DNA from: Protula sp. h YS-2021
Lineage: Eukaryota; Annelida; Polychaeta; Sabellida; Serpulidae
Direction of reading: 5' to 3'
NCBI GenBank assembly: GCA_949752745.1
Contig: OX457026.1
Location: 76,681,275 to 76,745,274, forward strand
DNA length: 64,000 nucleotides
Each line of letters starts with the position of its first letter. Within the stretch, counting starts at the first letter, position 1. The position numbers and the translations under genes were made by a program. Below the pieces are notes generated by a model. It was not told the origin of the DNA, searched no databases, and saw only the letters and a program-made list of their open reading frames with translations. Of the stretch, positions 39,201-51,564 are shown one piece after another.

Positions 39201-39283
39201 ACATAACACAAGAGTCACGCCGCAGAGCCGTCAGCGTTGCGCTCCGCACAGCATCGCTTACTGAGGCAGGATAAAATTAAAGA
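36251..39283. other. Upstream region of the 39284 gene
   Basis: Holds a phrase-repeat tract GGAATAACTGTCGCC at about 36424-36530 (one terminus only seen), an (AAG)n microsatellite at about 38785-38843, and a GTAAAACCTGTTTGTAGA phrase near 38300. The promoter and 5' UTR of the gene starting at 39284 must lie in the last few hundred bases; I see no obvious TATA box there. Confidence 0.5.
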
Positions 39284-43576
<4,293 letters not shown>

Positions 43577-44454
43577 CTTTGCTTTGAAACCTTTTCGAAA
43601 GAAATTTACAGATTCCACATAATTAACAGCAAAAATATGAATAATTTAAATAATATAGAATCTATATGCATCAGCTGGTATTTTATAAAAATGAAACCTG
43701 GACAAAAATATTTTACTAAAATGAAGGTTTTGGGGTACAGTAGTAGTTTTATTTTTGTTCCGATGAAGGCAAAATTCCTGTGTAACGTTGTTGAATAGAG
43801 CTGTTCAATTTAGTGCACGATCCATTTATTTTTAAGTGCACTTTTACCCTTATCGTATATGACTTCCCCGCTCTGTTCCTCTCTTCTCATAGTTATAAAT
43901 AGGATCATGACTGTTTTTCACTTCAAATTTCCGTGGCTCCCTGTTTTGGCCAAATGAAAACTACACCATCCAATGAGACCATCAGTCACTTTTTCATGCC
44001 TTATGTGTTTTAATTGCAATTTTATTTCTGTAAATAAAATTCCTGTGCTGATTGATATTTTAATTGAGACGTTTGCATATACAAATTATTGTAAAACTGC
44101 AATTGTAAAACGTTTTAGTGTAAAAACTAAACATGCATTTGCTAAGTTATCAACATACGTTGCAAATATGTTGACCATATGAGCATTTGTTTATCGAAAC
44201 TAAAAAATAAACATGAATATATCTTTACCTTATCTTGTTAATATGTTGTCCTATATATATGGTTACAATTCATACCATATGGTGACCATATATGGCGACC
44301 ATATATGGTGGCCACATGTTTCACATATACTGACAACACGATGTTCACCATATTTATCACCCAAGAATATGTTATGTGATTCAATATATGGTGACTAAAA
44401 ATTTGGAAATGGAAATAGTCATTGGTTGCACACATTGAGTTATCCTGTTCCTGT
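43577..44454. other. 3' flank of the secreted-protein gene
   Basis: AT-rich DNA with candidate poly(A) signals; no further gene. At 44260-44330 the phrase CCATATATGGTGACC and variants repeat as short palindromes. Confidence 0.5.
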
Positions 44455-44829
44455 CAGCTATTAATCTGTTTATCAGGACTGCCAAAAAGAAACAAGAGGT
44501 CCGGCGTTGGCAGACAAGAGGCTAGGTTATAAAAGCCTTCATGGACGATTTGACCATTAGTAGACAAAAGCAACAAGCAAGTGGGCAGGGATGTCTTTCA
44601 ATGCAAAAAAAGTATCCGTGTTTGGGTGTCAAGAAGTGTAAAATCGGCAAGTAAAACTACGTCCACCTGCAAGGCGACAGAATACCGACAACAAACGAAG
44701 AACTAGTGAAATTCGTTGGGAAATGGTGCGATGGTCTCTACACCGAAAAAGCAGGGAAAGTGTAACATCGTATACAAGACCATCTCCGCCACATAGAGTT
44801 TGCTAACATATCTAAAAGATACAAACACG
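44455..44829 (+). pseudogene. LINE reverse-transcriptase fragment, left of the Polinton
   Basis: Plus-strand text reads IKAFMDDLTIS, whose MDD matches an RT catalytic block. After a frame break come HLQGDRIPTTNEELVKFVGK and, next to the Polinton, YKHD. The same frame continues at 62594, right of the Polinton, so the element was cut in two by that insertion. It carries stops and frame breaks and is older than the Polinton. Confidence 0.75.
44824..44829. other. Target site duplication, left copy (AACACG)
   Basis: AACACG immediately precedes the left terminal repeat and recurs at 62594-62599. A 6 bp duplication is characteristic of Polinton integration by a retroviral-type integrase. Confidence 0.95.
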
Positions 44830-45176
44830 AGTAGGGTGAAAACGTTGGTTCTGGGTCACTTGATGACGTCATACTGTCTGGAAGTGACGTCATCATGTCT
44901 GGACCGGAAGTGCTGTCTAGACCGGAAGTGCTGTCTGGACCGGAAGTGCTGTCTGGAGTGGAAGTGACGTCATCATGTCTGGACCGGAAGTGACGTCATG
45001 ATGTCTGGACCGGAAGTGACGTCATCATGTCTGGACCGGAAGTCATGATAAGCGTTAGGATAGGCGCGACCATGTGTGACGTCATCATGACGTCATACTG
45101 AGATGATGCTGTCTGGAGCGAAAGTGGTTTGGCCGAGTCAATCAACATGAAGCCAATGAACCCGACCTGTCAATCA
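44830..45176 (+). repeat. Left terminal inverted repeat, 347 bp
   Basis: Matches 62247-62593 in inverse with equal length and no mismatch found by eye. It contains seven TGACGTCA palindromes (CRE/ATF consensus) and six CCGGAAGT motifs (ETS consensus), mostly in a repeated phrase GTCTGGACCGGAAGTGACGT. It would be the replication end for protein-primed synthesis and the integrase substrate. Confidence 0.95.
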
Positions 45177-45810
45177 GTGTAACCATGGCAACAGACCCTA
45201 AAAAGCCACGACCCCCCCCCCCCCGAAATTGTGATTTTTGCATATTTATCCGTTTCAGACGATTCTGAACATTTTGCATTTTTTGGGTCGACCGACCCCC
45301 CCCCCCCCCCTCGAAATTGTGATTTTTGCATATTTATCCGTTTCAGACGATTCTGAACATTTTTCATTTTTTCGACCCCCCCCCCCTCGAAATTGTGATT
45401 TTTGCATATTTATCCGTTTCAGACGATTCTGAACATTTTTCATTTTTTCGACCCCCCCCCCCCCTCGAAATTGTGATTTTTGCATATTTATCCGTTTCAG
45501 ACGATTCTGAACATTTTTCATTTTTTCGACCGACCCCCCCCCCCCCCTCGAAATTGTGATTTTTGCATATTTATCCGTTTCAGACGATTCTGAACATTTT
45601 TCATTTTTTCGACCCCCCCCCCCCTCGAAATTGTGATTTTTGCATATTTATCCGTTTCAGACGATTCTGAACATTTTTCATTTTTTGGGTCGACCGACCC
45701 CCCCCCCTAGGACAGACTATGTACCCCCCCCCCTAGGACAGACTATGTACCGACCCCCCCCCCTAGGACAGACTATGTACCGACCCCCCCCCCCCCAGGA
45801 GAACAAACTA
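45177..45810 (+). repeat. Left subterminal arrays: six ~80 bp units, then three ~31 bp units
   Basis: The first array has six units beginning GAAATTGTGATTTTTGCATA at 45225, 45313, 45389, 45467, 45550 and 45627, separated by C-runs. The second has three copies of CCTAGGACAGACTATGTAC, again separated by C-runs, to about 45797. The second motif is repeated in inverse at the right end (61966-62225). The small frames through the arrays are artefacts. Confidence 0.9.
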
Positions 45811-45824
45811 AAAAAAAAAAATTG

Positions 45825-45878
45825 TGCTGAATCAGCATGATGAAATCGTTGATTCAGCATGATAAAATCGTATATAAG
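45825..45878 (+). promoter_or_regulatory. Promoter of the 381 aa gene: MARE-like palindrome and TATA box
   Basis: TGCTGAATCAGCA (45825-45837) differs by one base from the Maf/AP-1 element TGCTGASTCAGCA. A second half-site, TGATTCAGCA, follows at 45850. The TATA box TATATAAG is at 45871-45878, 54 bp before the ATG. The block from the C-run edge to the start codon is paralogous to the right-end promoter on the minus strand. Confidence 0.7.
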
Positions 45879-45931
45879 TGTAGTGTCTCGAGGCTTAGGC
45901 ATCGTCAGACACACCAGCTATCAACATAGAC

Positions 45932-47077
45932 ATGGATGACTTTGAAACAGTTACTTTTGATGATACATTATTATCGTTGGAAGAGATAGATGCGTTCTTT
46001 GAAGACGCTGAAACAGCTTTGAAGGAAGCGTTAGTTGTTCTGCCAGATGTCGCTACAGTGCAACAAGCAATGCCTCAGGAGGAAGCGTTAAATGCACCAT
46101 CAGATGTCGCTACAGTGCGACAAGCAATGCCTCAGGATGAAGCGTTAAATGCACCATCAGATGTCGCTACAGTGCAACAAGCAATGCCTCAGGAGGAAGC
46201 ATTAAATGCACCATCAGATGTCGCTGCAGTGCAGCAAGAAATGCCAGATCCTGAGGGGTCTGACTACCCGTTCTGGGTTGCGAATAGACTTATCAATGGT
46301 GACAACTCACAACTAAGTGCAAAGTTAAAAGCGCATCTAGCACATTATGAGGAAAACGAAGTGAGTGATGATGATGAGGATTCAGAATTGGACATGTCAA
46401 GCGATAATGAGGATTCAGAAGTGGACATGTCAAGCGATGACGGAGAAGACAAACAGCTGAAATCTAAAATTGAATCGAGTAAGACCATACCTGTTACTGA
46501 GGAAGATGTTATAATGTTGAAACGGAACTTTCGAGCAGTACTTCCTCTGATTGATTGTAACATTTTATGGTGTTTATGTGAAGAAGGCTTTTTCAACAAC
46601 CACACGTACATGTATCTAACGGAAGAAGTGAATACCGTCATTCAACTCATCTACATGTTAGAAGGAAACACAGAACATGTTCCGGCGTCAGAGCCAAAGT
46701 TCTCCGAAGCTATGACTCAACGTTTCATTCAACTTATTAAAAGTCTTCATGAGGAACTTTTTAAGACTTTATCTCTACCGGCGCCAAAGTCTCTGGATGA
46801 GGATCGTGAATTCAAATGTGCAAAGGTCATGTTGCATGGTTTCAAATACCTTGAAGAACGCATTCATGTGTATGATATGATGGCTTACCTCTATGAAAAA
46901 GGACATTTCACTATGTCAATGCTGTTTCAATGGATACTAGGACATCGGACCCCAGGAGACTTTTTAGTGATTGTCATGGTACAATCGCTAACAAACGGTT
47001 TACCAACAACCTTTCTCGACGGTTTCAATGACATGACTCCGCGATTTTACAAACATCTCATGAAAACCTACATGTAA
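45932..47077 (+). CDS. 381 aa repeat protein, unknown, possible death-fold domains
   Basis: I do not recognise the family. The ATG at 45932 is the first after the TATA box. Residues 39-95 are three copies of a 19-residue repeat (DVATVQQAMPQEEALNAPS), with a partial fourth to about 110. An acidic low-complexity segment follows (about 145-172). Residues about 188-248 have a helix pattern (MLKRNF..., IDCNILWCLCEEGF, then VIQLIYMLEG) reminiscent of a CARD-type death fold, and 296-372 may be a second, more divergent copy (VYDMMAYLYEKGHFT). Death-fold proteins act in apoptosis and innate immune signalling, so a host-interference role is conceivable, but this is shape resemblance only. No catalytic residues or membrane segment seen. 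It leads the rightward accessory block. Confidence 0.8.
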   Translation: MDDFETVTFDDTLLSLEEIDAFFEDAETALKEALVVLPDVATVQQAMPQEEALNAPSDVATVRQAMPQDEALNAPSDVATVQQAMPQEEALNAPSDVAAVQQEMPDPEGSDYPFWVANRLINGDNSQLSAKLKAHLAHYEENEVSDDDEDSELDMSSDNEDSEVDMSSDDGEDKQLKSKIESSKTIPVTEEDVIMLKRNFRAVLPLIDCNILWCLCEEGFFNNHTYMYLTEEVNTVIQLIYMLEGNTEHVPASEPKFSEAMTQRFIQLIKSLHEELFKTLSLPAPKSLDEDREFKCAKVMLHGFKYLEERIHVYDMMAYLYEKGHFTMSMLFQWILGHRTPGDFLVIVMVQSLTNGLPTTFLDGFNDMTPRFYKHLMKTYM

Positions 47078-47083
47078 CATCTG

Positions 47084-47091
47084 TATAAAAG
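47084..47091 (+). promoter_or_regulatory. TATA box of the 132 aa gene
   Basis: TATAAAAG, 7 bp after the previous stop codon and 54 bp before the ATG at 47146. An ATG at 47110 would lie only 18 bp after the box, probably upstream of the transcription start. Confidence 0.7.
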
Positions 47092-47145
47092 GAGGTAAAA
47101 CCATCTACAATGTCAACATTGCTTCTTCATCGATGTGTAGAGACC

Positions 47146-47544
47146 ATGGATGACGTCTTCAAAGTGAATTATGCTGACTATGTGTTTTCAAAGCTTCCTG
47201 CTTTTGAATCGGATTGGATGCTGCAAGTGAAGAACTTACATCAGCATTGGGAAGCTGTTGGAAAGATCATTCCAAGAGATCGTTTCATCCGCTCGTTTCT
47301 ACGTGAATGTGAAGATCTACATTTACCGTTAACTTATGACATTGATTTAGCATTTATCAACGTGAATACAATTTGGGCAGTTGAGCTCATGTTAGATGTG
47401 GCTGCAAGAATCATTTTACATTATGATGATGATGTTCCATTGAAGACGAATGTATCAGAGCTTGTCCGATTCAACCATGGACGAGTTGAAGTGAATTCAA
47501 AACTTTGCAAGTTCTTTGCTGACTCAGCAGATAGTTGGGTATAA
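47146..47544 (+). CDS. 132 aa Polinton protein of unknown function
   Basis: No domain recognised. It is mixed alpha-type sequence, begins MDDVFKVNY, and has no signal peptide, membrane segment or cysteine cluster. I prefer the ATG at 47146 over the in-frame ATG at 47110 because the TATA box at 47084 puts the expected cap site near 47115. The last codons hold the next gene's control region: a palindrome TGCTGACTCAGCA at 47517 and a TATA box overlapping the stop codon (47542-47544). It is therefore packed end to end with the next gene and is probably an accessory protein. Confidence 0.75.
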   Translation: MDDVFKVNYADYVFSKLPAFESDWMLQVKNLHQHWEAVGKIIPRDRFIRSFLRECEDLHLPLTYDIDLAFINVNTIWAVELMLDVAARIILHYDDDVPLKTNVSELVRFNHGRVEVNSKLCKFFADSADSWV

Positions 47545-47547
47545 AAG
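47517..47547 (+). promoter_or_regulatory. MARE palindrome and TATA box overlapping the upstream stop codon
   Basis: TGCTGACTCAGCA (47517-47529) is a perfect Maf recognition/AP-1 palindrome. Ten bases later comes TATAAAAG (47540-47547), whose TAA (47542-47544) is the stop codon of the 132 aa gene. It would drive the 215 aa gene, whose ATG is at 47625. Confidence 0.7.
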
Positions 47548-47624
47548 GGAGTGAACTCAGCAGAGTGAAGTCATTTCTCAGCAGACAGTTGGAGGGAGTG
47601 GATCATCAGTACATTGTAGCAGCC

Positions 47625-48272
47625 ATGGAGAACAAGACAAGCAACGCAACGCAGCGCAGCAGCAGCTTTAAAATTAGTGCTAACTTAACCATTACTGTGG
47701 AGCATGGAGAATATGGGCCATTTCTACGCATCACACGTGGAGAGAGATGGTGTGCTTATTCACCATCTTTGTGGAAGATTGTATGCCAAAGCTTGAAAAA
47801 TTTACGCGACATTGGCTTCAAACTGTACTTAACGCAAACGAAGTGGCTTGAAGTCATTTCATACTTGGATATGCGCTATGTGAGTTTTGTGCGCACGTCA
47901 CGGTTTGAAGGGAAAGAATACACACATCACATCAACATGAATGATGGTGAATGGGAGACACTGCTTCAGGAGATGGACAACATCAACTCAGCCCTATCAC
48001 CATGTGAGGAATGTCATGACAAGAAAACGATCATCAAGCTGCAAAAGGATGGTCGGATGAAGGTGTCAAAGCTATCCAAGAAAAGGCTGGCTGAAGTTCA
48101 GTTGGAGAACATGAACGTACAAAATCAACTTGGACTTACCTGTGACTATTGCGGTGCTTGTGGATATGTGGAGGATTATCATTGCCACTGCCACAAGTAT
48201 AATTGCAAGTTGTGTGAACCAAGCAACTTCTGCGGCAAGTGTGGAGTACTTAAAGTCAGTGAAGCAAAGTAA
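47625..48272 (+). CDS. 215 aa protein: two PC4-like segments and a Cys/His-rich tail
   Basis: The start is the first ATG after the TATA box and has a strong context (GCCATGG). Residues about 16-62 and 63-123 each show a strand-strand-helix pattern that ends in a W-containing helix. The second (YVSFVR..., INMNDGEWETLLQEM) resembles the end of the PC4/SUB1 single-stranded DNA-binding fold and the four leftward PC4-like genes of this element. The C-terminal part has CEEC at 127-130, then CDYCGAC at 173-179 and further Cys/His pairs to about 207, likely binding two or more zinc ions. A nucleic-acid-binding or transcription role is inferred. The PC4 relation is weaker here than for the leftward genes. 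Confidence 0.75.
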   Translation: MENKTSNATQRSSSFKISANLTITVEHGEYGPFLRITRGERWCAYSPSLWKIVCQSLKNLRDIGFKLYLTQTKWLEVISYLDMRYVSFVRTSRFEGKEYTHHINMNDGEWETLLQEMDNINSALSPCEECHDKKTIIKLQKDGRMKVSKLSKKRLAEVQLENMNVQNQLGLTCDYCGACGYVEDYHCHCHKYNCKLCEPSNFCGKCGVLKVSEAK

Positions 48273-48296
48273 AAGCCCACAAGACACTGAAACAAG

Positions 48297-48629
48297 ATGG
48301 ACGCATGTTTTAAAAATGCTTATATTGACTTGATGATTGCTAAACTTGCTTGCTGTGGCACTCCAGACTATCAACTTTATCATTTGGATGCTTTTTGGGA
48401 TGTTGTACATCATAGTCTTGATGTGATTGAACTGCATTCAAGATTTCTTGGAGAATGTCATAAAACTGGAATAGAAGAAGATCCTGACTTTGACTTTGAT
48501 TCTGCACTTTATTCTGCTCGCACTGATGTGGAAGTATATTTCACCGTGGTTGATCATTTGAGAGATTGTTGTAAAGAAGAAGAGGAAACCGAGCAGCTTT
48601 ATCAGGTAAGTTATAAAAACCTTTTTTAA
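48297..48629 (+). CDS. 110 aa acidic protein, unknown; possible 3' splice variant
   Basis: Not recognised. It starts at the ATG at 48297, 25 bp after the previous stop. Helical and acidic, with CCG and CC pairs and a Glu-rich end (KEEEETEQLYQ). The open frame ends at 48629. At 48605/48606 there is a CAG/GTAAGT donor, and TTTTATTACAG/ ends at 48782; both are in phase 0. Splicing there would replace the last seven residues with EETDMSE and end at 48806, also 110 aa. The supposed intron also contains a TATA box and a small open frame, so the splice signals may be chance. No function assigned. Confidence 0.65.
   Translation: MDACFKNAYIDLMIAKLACCGTPDYQLYHLDAFWDVVHHSLDVIELHSRFLGECHKTGIEEDPDFDFDSALYSARTDVEVYFTVVDHLRDCCKEEEETEQLYQVSYKNLF
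48612..48619 (+). promoter_or_regulatory. TATA box of the 43 aa small gene
   Basis: TATAAAAA, 56 bp before the ATG at 48675. This spacing fits the other TATA-to-ATG distances of the element. Confidence 0.55.
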
Positions 48630-48674
48630 ACATGTTTATGACAACATAGTGAATTGTTTCTCAAAGACATAACA

Positions 48675-48806
48675 ATGTTTTTCTTACTAGCAAATTTAGT
48701 TTTATGTGAGTGGTTTCAACGTAAACAAAGAAAGAATATGATAGAAGAGGCAGCAAATATATTAAAAGATATTTTATTACAGGAAGAAACCGACATGTCA
48801 GAATAA
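48675..48806 (+). CDS. 43 aa small protein with a hydrophobic N-terminus
   Basis: A short open frame with a hydrophobic start (MFFLLANLVLCEWF) followed by basic residues (RKQRK), then an amphipathic acidic tail. It would suit a single membrane anchor. Support comes from the TATA box 56 bp upstream and an AATAAA at 48802-48807 that overlaps the stop codon (48804-48806). Its last residues coincide with the possible second exon of the preceding gene, so an alternative reading is that this is intron plus exon 2. The existence of the protein is inferred. Confidence 0.45.
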   Translation: MFFLLANLVLCEWFQRKQRKNMIEEAANILKDILLQEETDMSE

Positions 48807-48821
48807 AGAAGCAAAGTCAAC

Positions 48822-49259
48822 ATGAAGAATCTTGTACTATTCAGCGGTCATAAGGACGTTCTTTCAAATATGTTTCCAACACGACTTGAAAAGTATGGAC
48901 ATGTGTTCAACTCAAGTGAAGCGTTGTATCAATATGAGAAAGCAGTGTTTCATCACCGTCAAGATATTGCTTCAGCCATTGCTTCATGTAGAAATGGATA
49001 TGAAGCAAAACGTATTGCTAAAGTGATAAAGCCATGTCCTTTATGGCATACAGTGAAGAGAAGCAAAATGCAAGATGTTTTACAAGTCAAACTGGATCAG
49101 TGTGTATTGTTTCGCAACAAGTTGAAAGAATGTAAAGACAAAACTTTAGTTGAAGCAACGTATGATCATTGGTGGGGAGCTGGTGTGAAACAAGTGTCAT
49201 CTAGATATCCTGGTCAGAATATCATGGGAAAGTTGTTAGAACTGTTGTGTGAGGGTTAG
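48822..49259 (+). CDS. NADAR-domain protein (YbiA-like), 145 aa
   Basis: The whole protein is one NADAR domain of usual length. The start block is FSGHKDVLSNMFPT (7-20, family pattern FxGxxxxLSNFxP). Next come the SSEALYQYEKA helix (31-41, S-E-Q-x-Y-x-x-x-K-A in the family), then LVEATYDHWWGAG (109-121, family D-x-x-WG-x-G) and GQNIMGKLLELL (131-142, family GxNxLGxxLM). NADAR proteins bind NAD/ADP-ribose-type ligands; members are N-glycosidases of riboflavin intermediates or remove ADP-ribose from guanine in DNA. In this element it may counter NAD- or ADP-ribose-based host defence; that role is inference. A weak TATA (TATATTAAAAG at 48758) lies 64 bp upstream. Confidence 0.88.
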   Translation: MKNLVLFSGHKDVLSNMFPTRLEKYGHVFNSSEALYQYEKAVFHHRQDIASAIASCRNGYEAKRIAKVIKPCPLWHTVKRSKMQDVLQVKLDQCVLFRNKLKECKDKTLVEATYDHWWGAGVKQVSSRYPGQNIMGKLLELLCEG

Positions 49260-49360
49260 AGACTTTTTCATTTGCTTGCCAACCGTCATGGTGTGCAGAC
49301 GTGTGAACATGTAAATTTGAAGTATGTTTAACTTGTGTTGCATTGATTCAAGACTGCACA

Positions 49361-49693
49361 ATGGCGGACATGACACTGAGACAATATATTGTGCAAAAAG
49401 CTTATTGTGAAGAAATGTTATCCGCTGTAAAAAAGTTTGCATATTTAGTCTGTCCTGCTTGTCAACATGAAGAGTGTCAAGAACATACTTGTCATTTTGC
49501 ATCTGTTTATACATATTGGAATGAAGCTAAATATTACATGCATTTAGATAAAGTGTTAGAGAATGCAAATCAACGTTGTGAGAAATATGGTGTAGATGCT
49601 ATTACATTGGATGAACTCAGTCATTGGTTAGTGTTCATTGAAGACCAATGGTCTCCAGTTATTCATACCATTGTATCTATACTTGATTTGTAA
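49361..49693 (+). CDS. 110 aa protein with a Cys/His cluster, unknown
   Basis: Not recognised. I place the start at the ATG at 49361 (MADMTLRQY); the frame is open a little upstream but without an ATG. Residues about 31-44 contain CPACQHEECQEHTCHF, spaced as a likely zinc site. The rest is helical, with aromatic residues near the end. No TATA box is visible at the usual distance, so it may be read from the upstream transcript. Confidence 0.65.
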   Translation: MADMTLRQYIVQKAYCEEMLSAVKKFAYLVCPACQHEECQEHTCHFASVYTYWNEAKYYMHLDKVLENANQRCEKYGVDAITLDELSHWLVFIEDQWSPVIHTIVSILDL

Positions 49694-49747
49694 AAAACTT
49701 GTTAGTTAAGTTATAAATGCATGTTAGTTAAGTGATGTTGGTTGAGT

Positions 49748-49755
49748 TATAAAAT
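49748..49755 (+). promoter_or_regulatory. TATA box of the integrase gene
   Basis: TATAAAAT, 43 bp before the ATG at 49799; AATAAA overlaps it at 49753-49758 and could end upstream transcripts. A second TTATAAAT lies near 49711. Confidence 0.6.
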
Positions 49756-49798
49756 AAAAGCTGTTCTGTTGAGAAGGTGGTTTTCATTCGGTGTGACC

Positions 49799-50908
49799 AT
49801 GTCGACGTGGAAAGACTACTTGACCAATATTTACTTCAAACCTGGACAGCCTGGAGCATTTGCTGGTCCTTACAAACTGTATCACATCTTACGAAAACAT
49901 AATCAACCAGTCACACAGTCACAAGTGAAGAAATGGTTGCAGGATCAAGATGCTTTTAGTTTACTCCAACCTGTCAAATACAGGTTCAAAAGACAACGTG
50001 TCATTACACGTGGTATTGATGACATGTGGGATATTGATTTGGCTGATATGGGAAACATAGCTCCCTATAATGATGACATACGCTTTTTACTCATTGTCAT
50101 TGATGTGTTTTCCAAATATGTCTGGGTACAGCCAATACCTAATAAATCACATACCAGCGTCATACAAGCTTTCCAAAAGATTTTTCATGACACACGACGA
50201 AGACCGCGAACTCTAAGGTCTGATAAAGGAACAGAATTTAAAAACAGATGGGTAAAAGCATTTTTGAAGAAAGAAGGCATTCATGCTTATACCACAAAGA
50301 ATGAAACCAAAGCCAACTTTGCTGAAAGAGTCATTCGTACTCTAAAGGGAATGATGTATCGGTATTTTCTACATAATCAAACTTACCGTTATTTAGACAT
50401 TCTTCCAGACTTGGTGTACAATTACAACCATAGACCTCATGGTTCTCTTCCTAATAAATATGCTCCAGCCGAGATTCGTAAAGACAACGAATCAAAAGTG
50501 TGGAAGTATATGTATGTCGACAAACTGAAATTGAAACCTAAGAAGAAGAAGAAGAAGTACAAATTTAACATTGGTGATCATGTTCGCATTTCTCACATTA
50601 AATATGTGTTTCAACGGGATTATCACATCAAATGGACGCAAGAAGTCTTCATTGTCACACATCGTTGTAAGAAGCAAGGAATACATTTATATCGTGTGAA
50701 AGACTTTTTAGACGAAGATATTGATGGTCATTTCTATGAAGAAGAACTGCAGAAAGTGACCAAAGATATTGAATCTATTTATAGAATTGAAAAAGTCTTG
50801 AAAACACGTAAAAGACGAGGAGGAGGTGTGAAAGAATTATTTGTCAAGTGGTTAGGTTGGCCAAACAAGTTTAACAGTTGGGTGAAAGAAACAGACATTC
50901 AACAATGA
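49799..50908 (+). CDS. INT: Retroviral-type integrase with chromodomain, 369 aa
   Basis: Inserts the element DNA and produces the 6 bp target duplication seen here. The rve core has the DDE triad: D80 in WDIDLADM, D142 in RSDKGTEF, and E176 in FAERVIRTLKG. All three are present and correctly spaced. Residues about 328-367 form a chromodomain (YRIEKVL, FVKWLGWP, NSWVKETDI), as in many Polinton and chromovirus integrases, which may guide targeting to chromatin. I chose ATG 49799 (GACCATGTCG) because the longer frame lacks an ATG and the TATA box lies at 49748. The stop overlaps the ATPase start (ATGA). Confidence 0.97.
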   Translation: MSTWKDYLTNIYFKPGQPGAFAGPYKLYHILRKHNQPVTQSQVKKWLQDQDAFSLLQPVKYRFKRQRVITRGIDDMWDIDLADMGNIAPYNDDIRFLLIVIDVFSKYVWVQPIPNKSHTSVIQAFQKIFHDTRRRPRTLRSDKGTEFKNRWVKAFLKKEGIHAYTTKNETKANFAERVIRTLKGMMYRYFLHNQTYRYLDILPDLVYNYNHRPHGSLPNKYAPAEIRKDNESKVWKYMYVDKLKLKPKKKKKKYKFNIGDHVRISHIKYVFQRDYHIKWTQEVFIVTHRCKKQGIHLYRVKDFLDEDIDGHFYEEELQKVTKDIESIYRIEKVLKTRKRRGGGVKELFVKWLGWPNKFNSWVKETDIQQ

Positions 50909-51564
50909 AGCATCCATTTACATGTTTGGTCTCTGGACCTACAGGCAGTGGCAAAACGTCTCTGGTGAAGGAAATTCTAGAACAAAAGTTGATTAAACCC
51001 TCTCCAAAAAGCATTTTATGGCTCTATGCAGCAGATCAGCCTTTGTACAAGGGAATGAAAGGCGTGGAATTTTACCAAGGCATTCCAGATGACATTGAAG
51101 AGCGTTTTAACCCGAAGAAACCAAACTTACTTATCATTGATGACTTAATGACGAAATGCCATAGTGATGAGCGTATGACACGTCTCTTTAGTGTTGGCAG
51201 CAGTCATCAAAATCTAAGCATTATTTTTATTGTGCATAATTTATTCCATCATGGGAAAGAGATGCGAAATATTAGTTTGAATACACATTATATCATTCTG
51301 TTTAAAAATCCGAGAGACAGTCAACAAATTAGTACATTGGCGCGGCAAATGTATCCTAGAAGATCTCAATTTCTCATAGAAGCCTATCAAGATGCTACTA
51401 GCAAACCTCATGGTTATTTATTCATTGATTTAAAACCAAAGACAAATGATCAACTACGTATTCGTACAGGCATTTTACCAAAAGATACACATTATGTATA
51501 TATTGATAAAGCAGTGTATGAACAAGAACCAAGTCATTTAACCATTCGCAGTCAAGATGTCTAA
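50905..51564 (+). CDS. ATP: Packaging ATPase (FtsK/HerA, A32-like), 219 aa
   Basis: Predicted to pump element DNA into capsids, as in poxvirus A32-type ATPases. Walker A is GPTGSGKT at 11-18 and Walker B LLIIDD at 75-80. A sensor-like stretch IIFIVHNLF follows, and the C-terminal part NTHYIILFKNPRD matches the usual family layout. The length is typical for Polintons. It starts at the ATGA overlap with the integrase stop, and its own stop overlaps the start of the next gene, so the genes are probably co-transcribed. Confidence 0.95.
   Translation: MKHPFTCLVSGPTGSGKTSLVKEILEQKLIKPSPKSILWLYAADQPLYKGMKGVEFYQGIPDDIEERFNPKKPNLLIIDDLMTKCHSDERMTRLFSVGSSHQNLSIIFIVHNLFHHGKEMRNISLNTHYIILFKNPRDSQQISTLARQMYPRRSQFLIEAYQDATSKPHGYLFIDLKPKTNDQLRIRTGILPKDTHYVYIDKAVYEQEPSHLTIRSQDV

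Noticed and set aside
45225..45700. CRISPR-like array of regularly spaced repeats
   Set aside because: The intervening sequences are C-runs and not unique spacers, and this is eukaryotic DNA.
45170..45914. Overlapping frames on both strands through the left subterminal arrays
   Set aside because: Tandem DNA repeats with C-runs read in frame; no start context or domain. The equivalent at 61838-62140 was rejected for the same reason.
48102..48437. Minus-strand 121 aa frame across the 215 aa and 110 aa genes
   Set aside because: Antisense shadow of two adjacent rightward genes; no promoter or domain.
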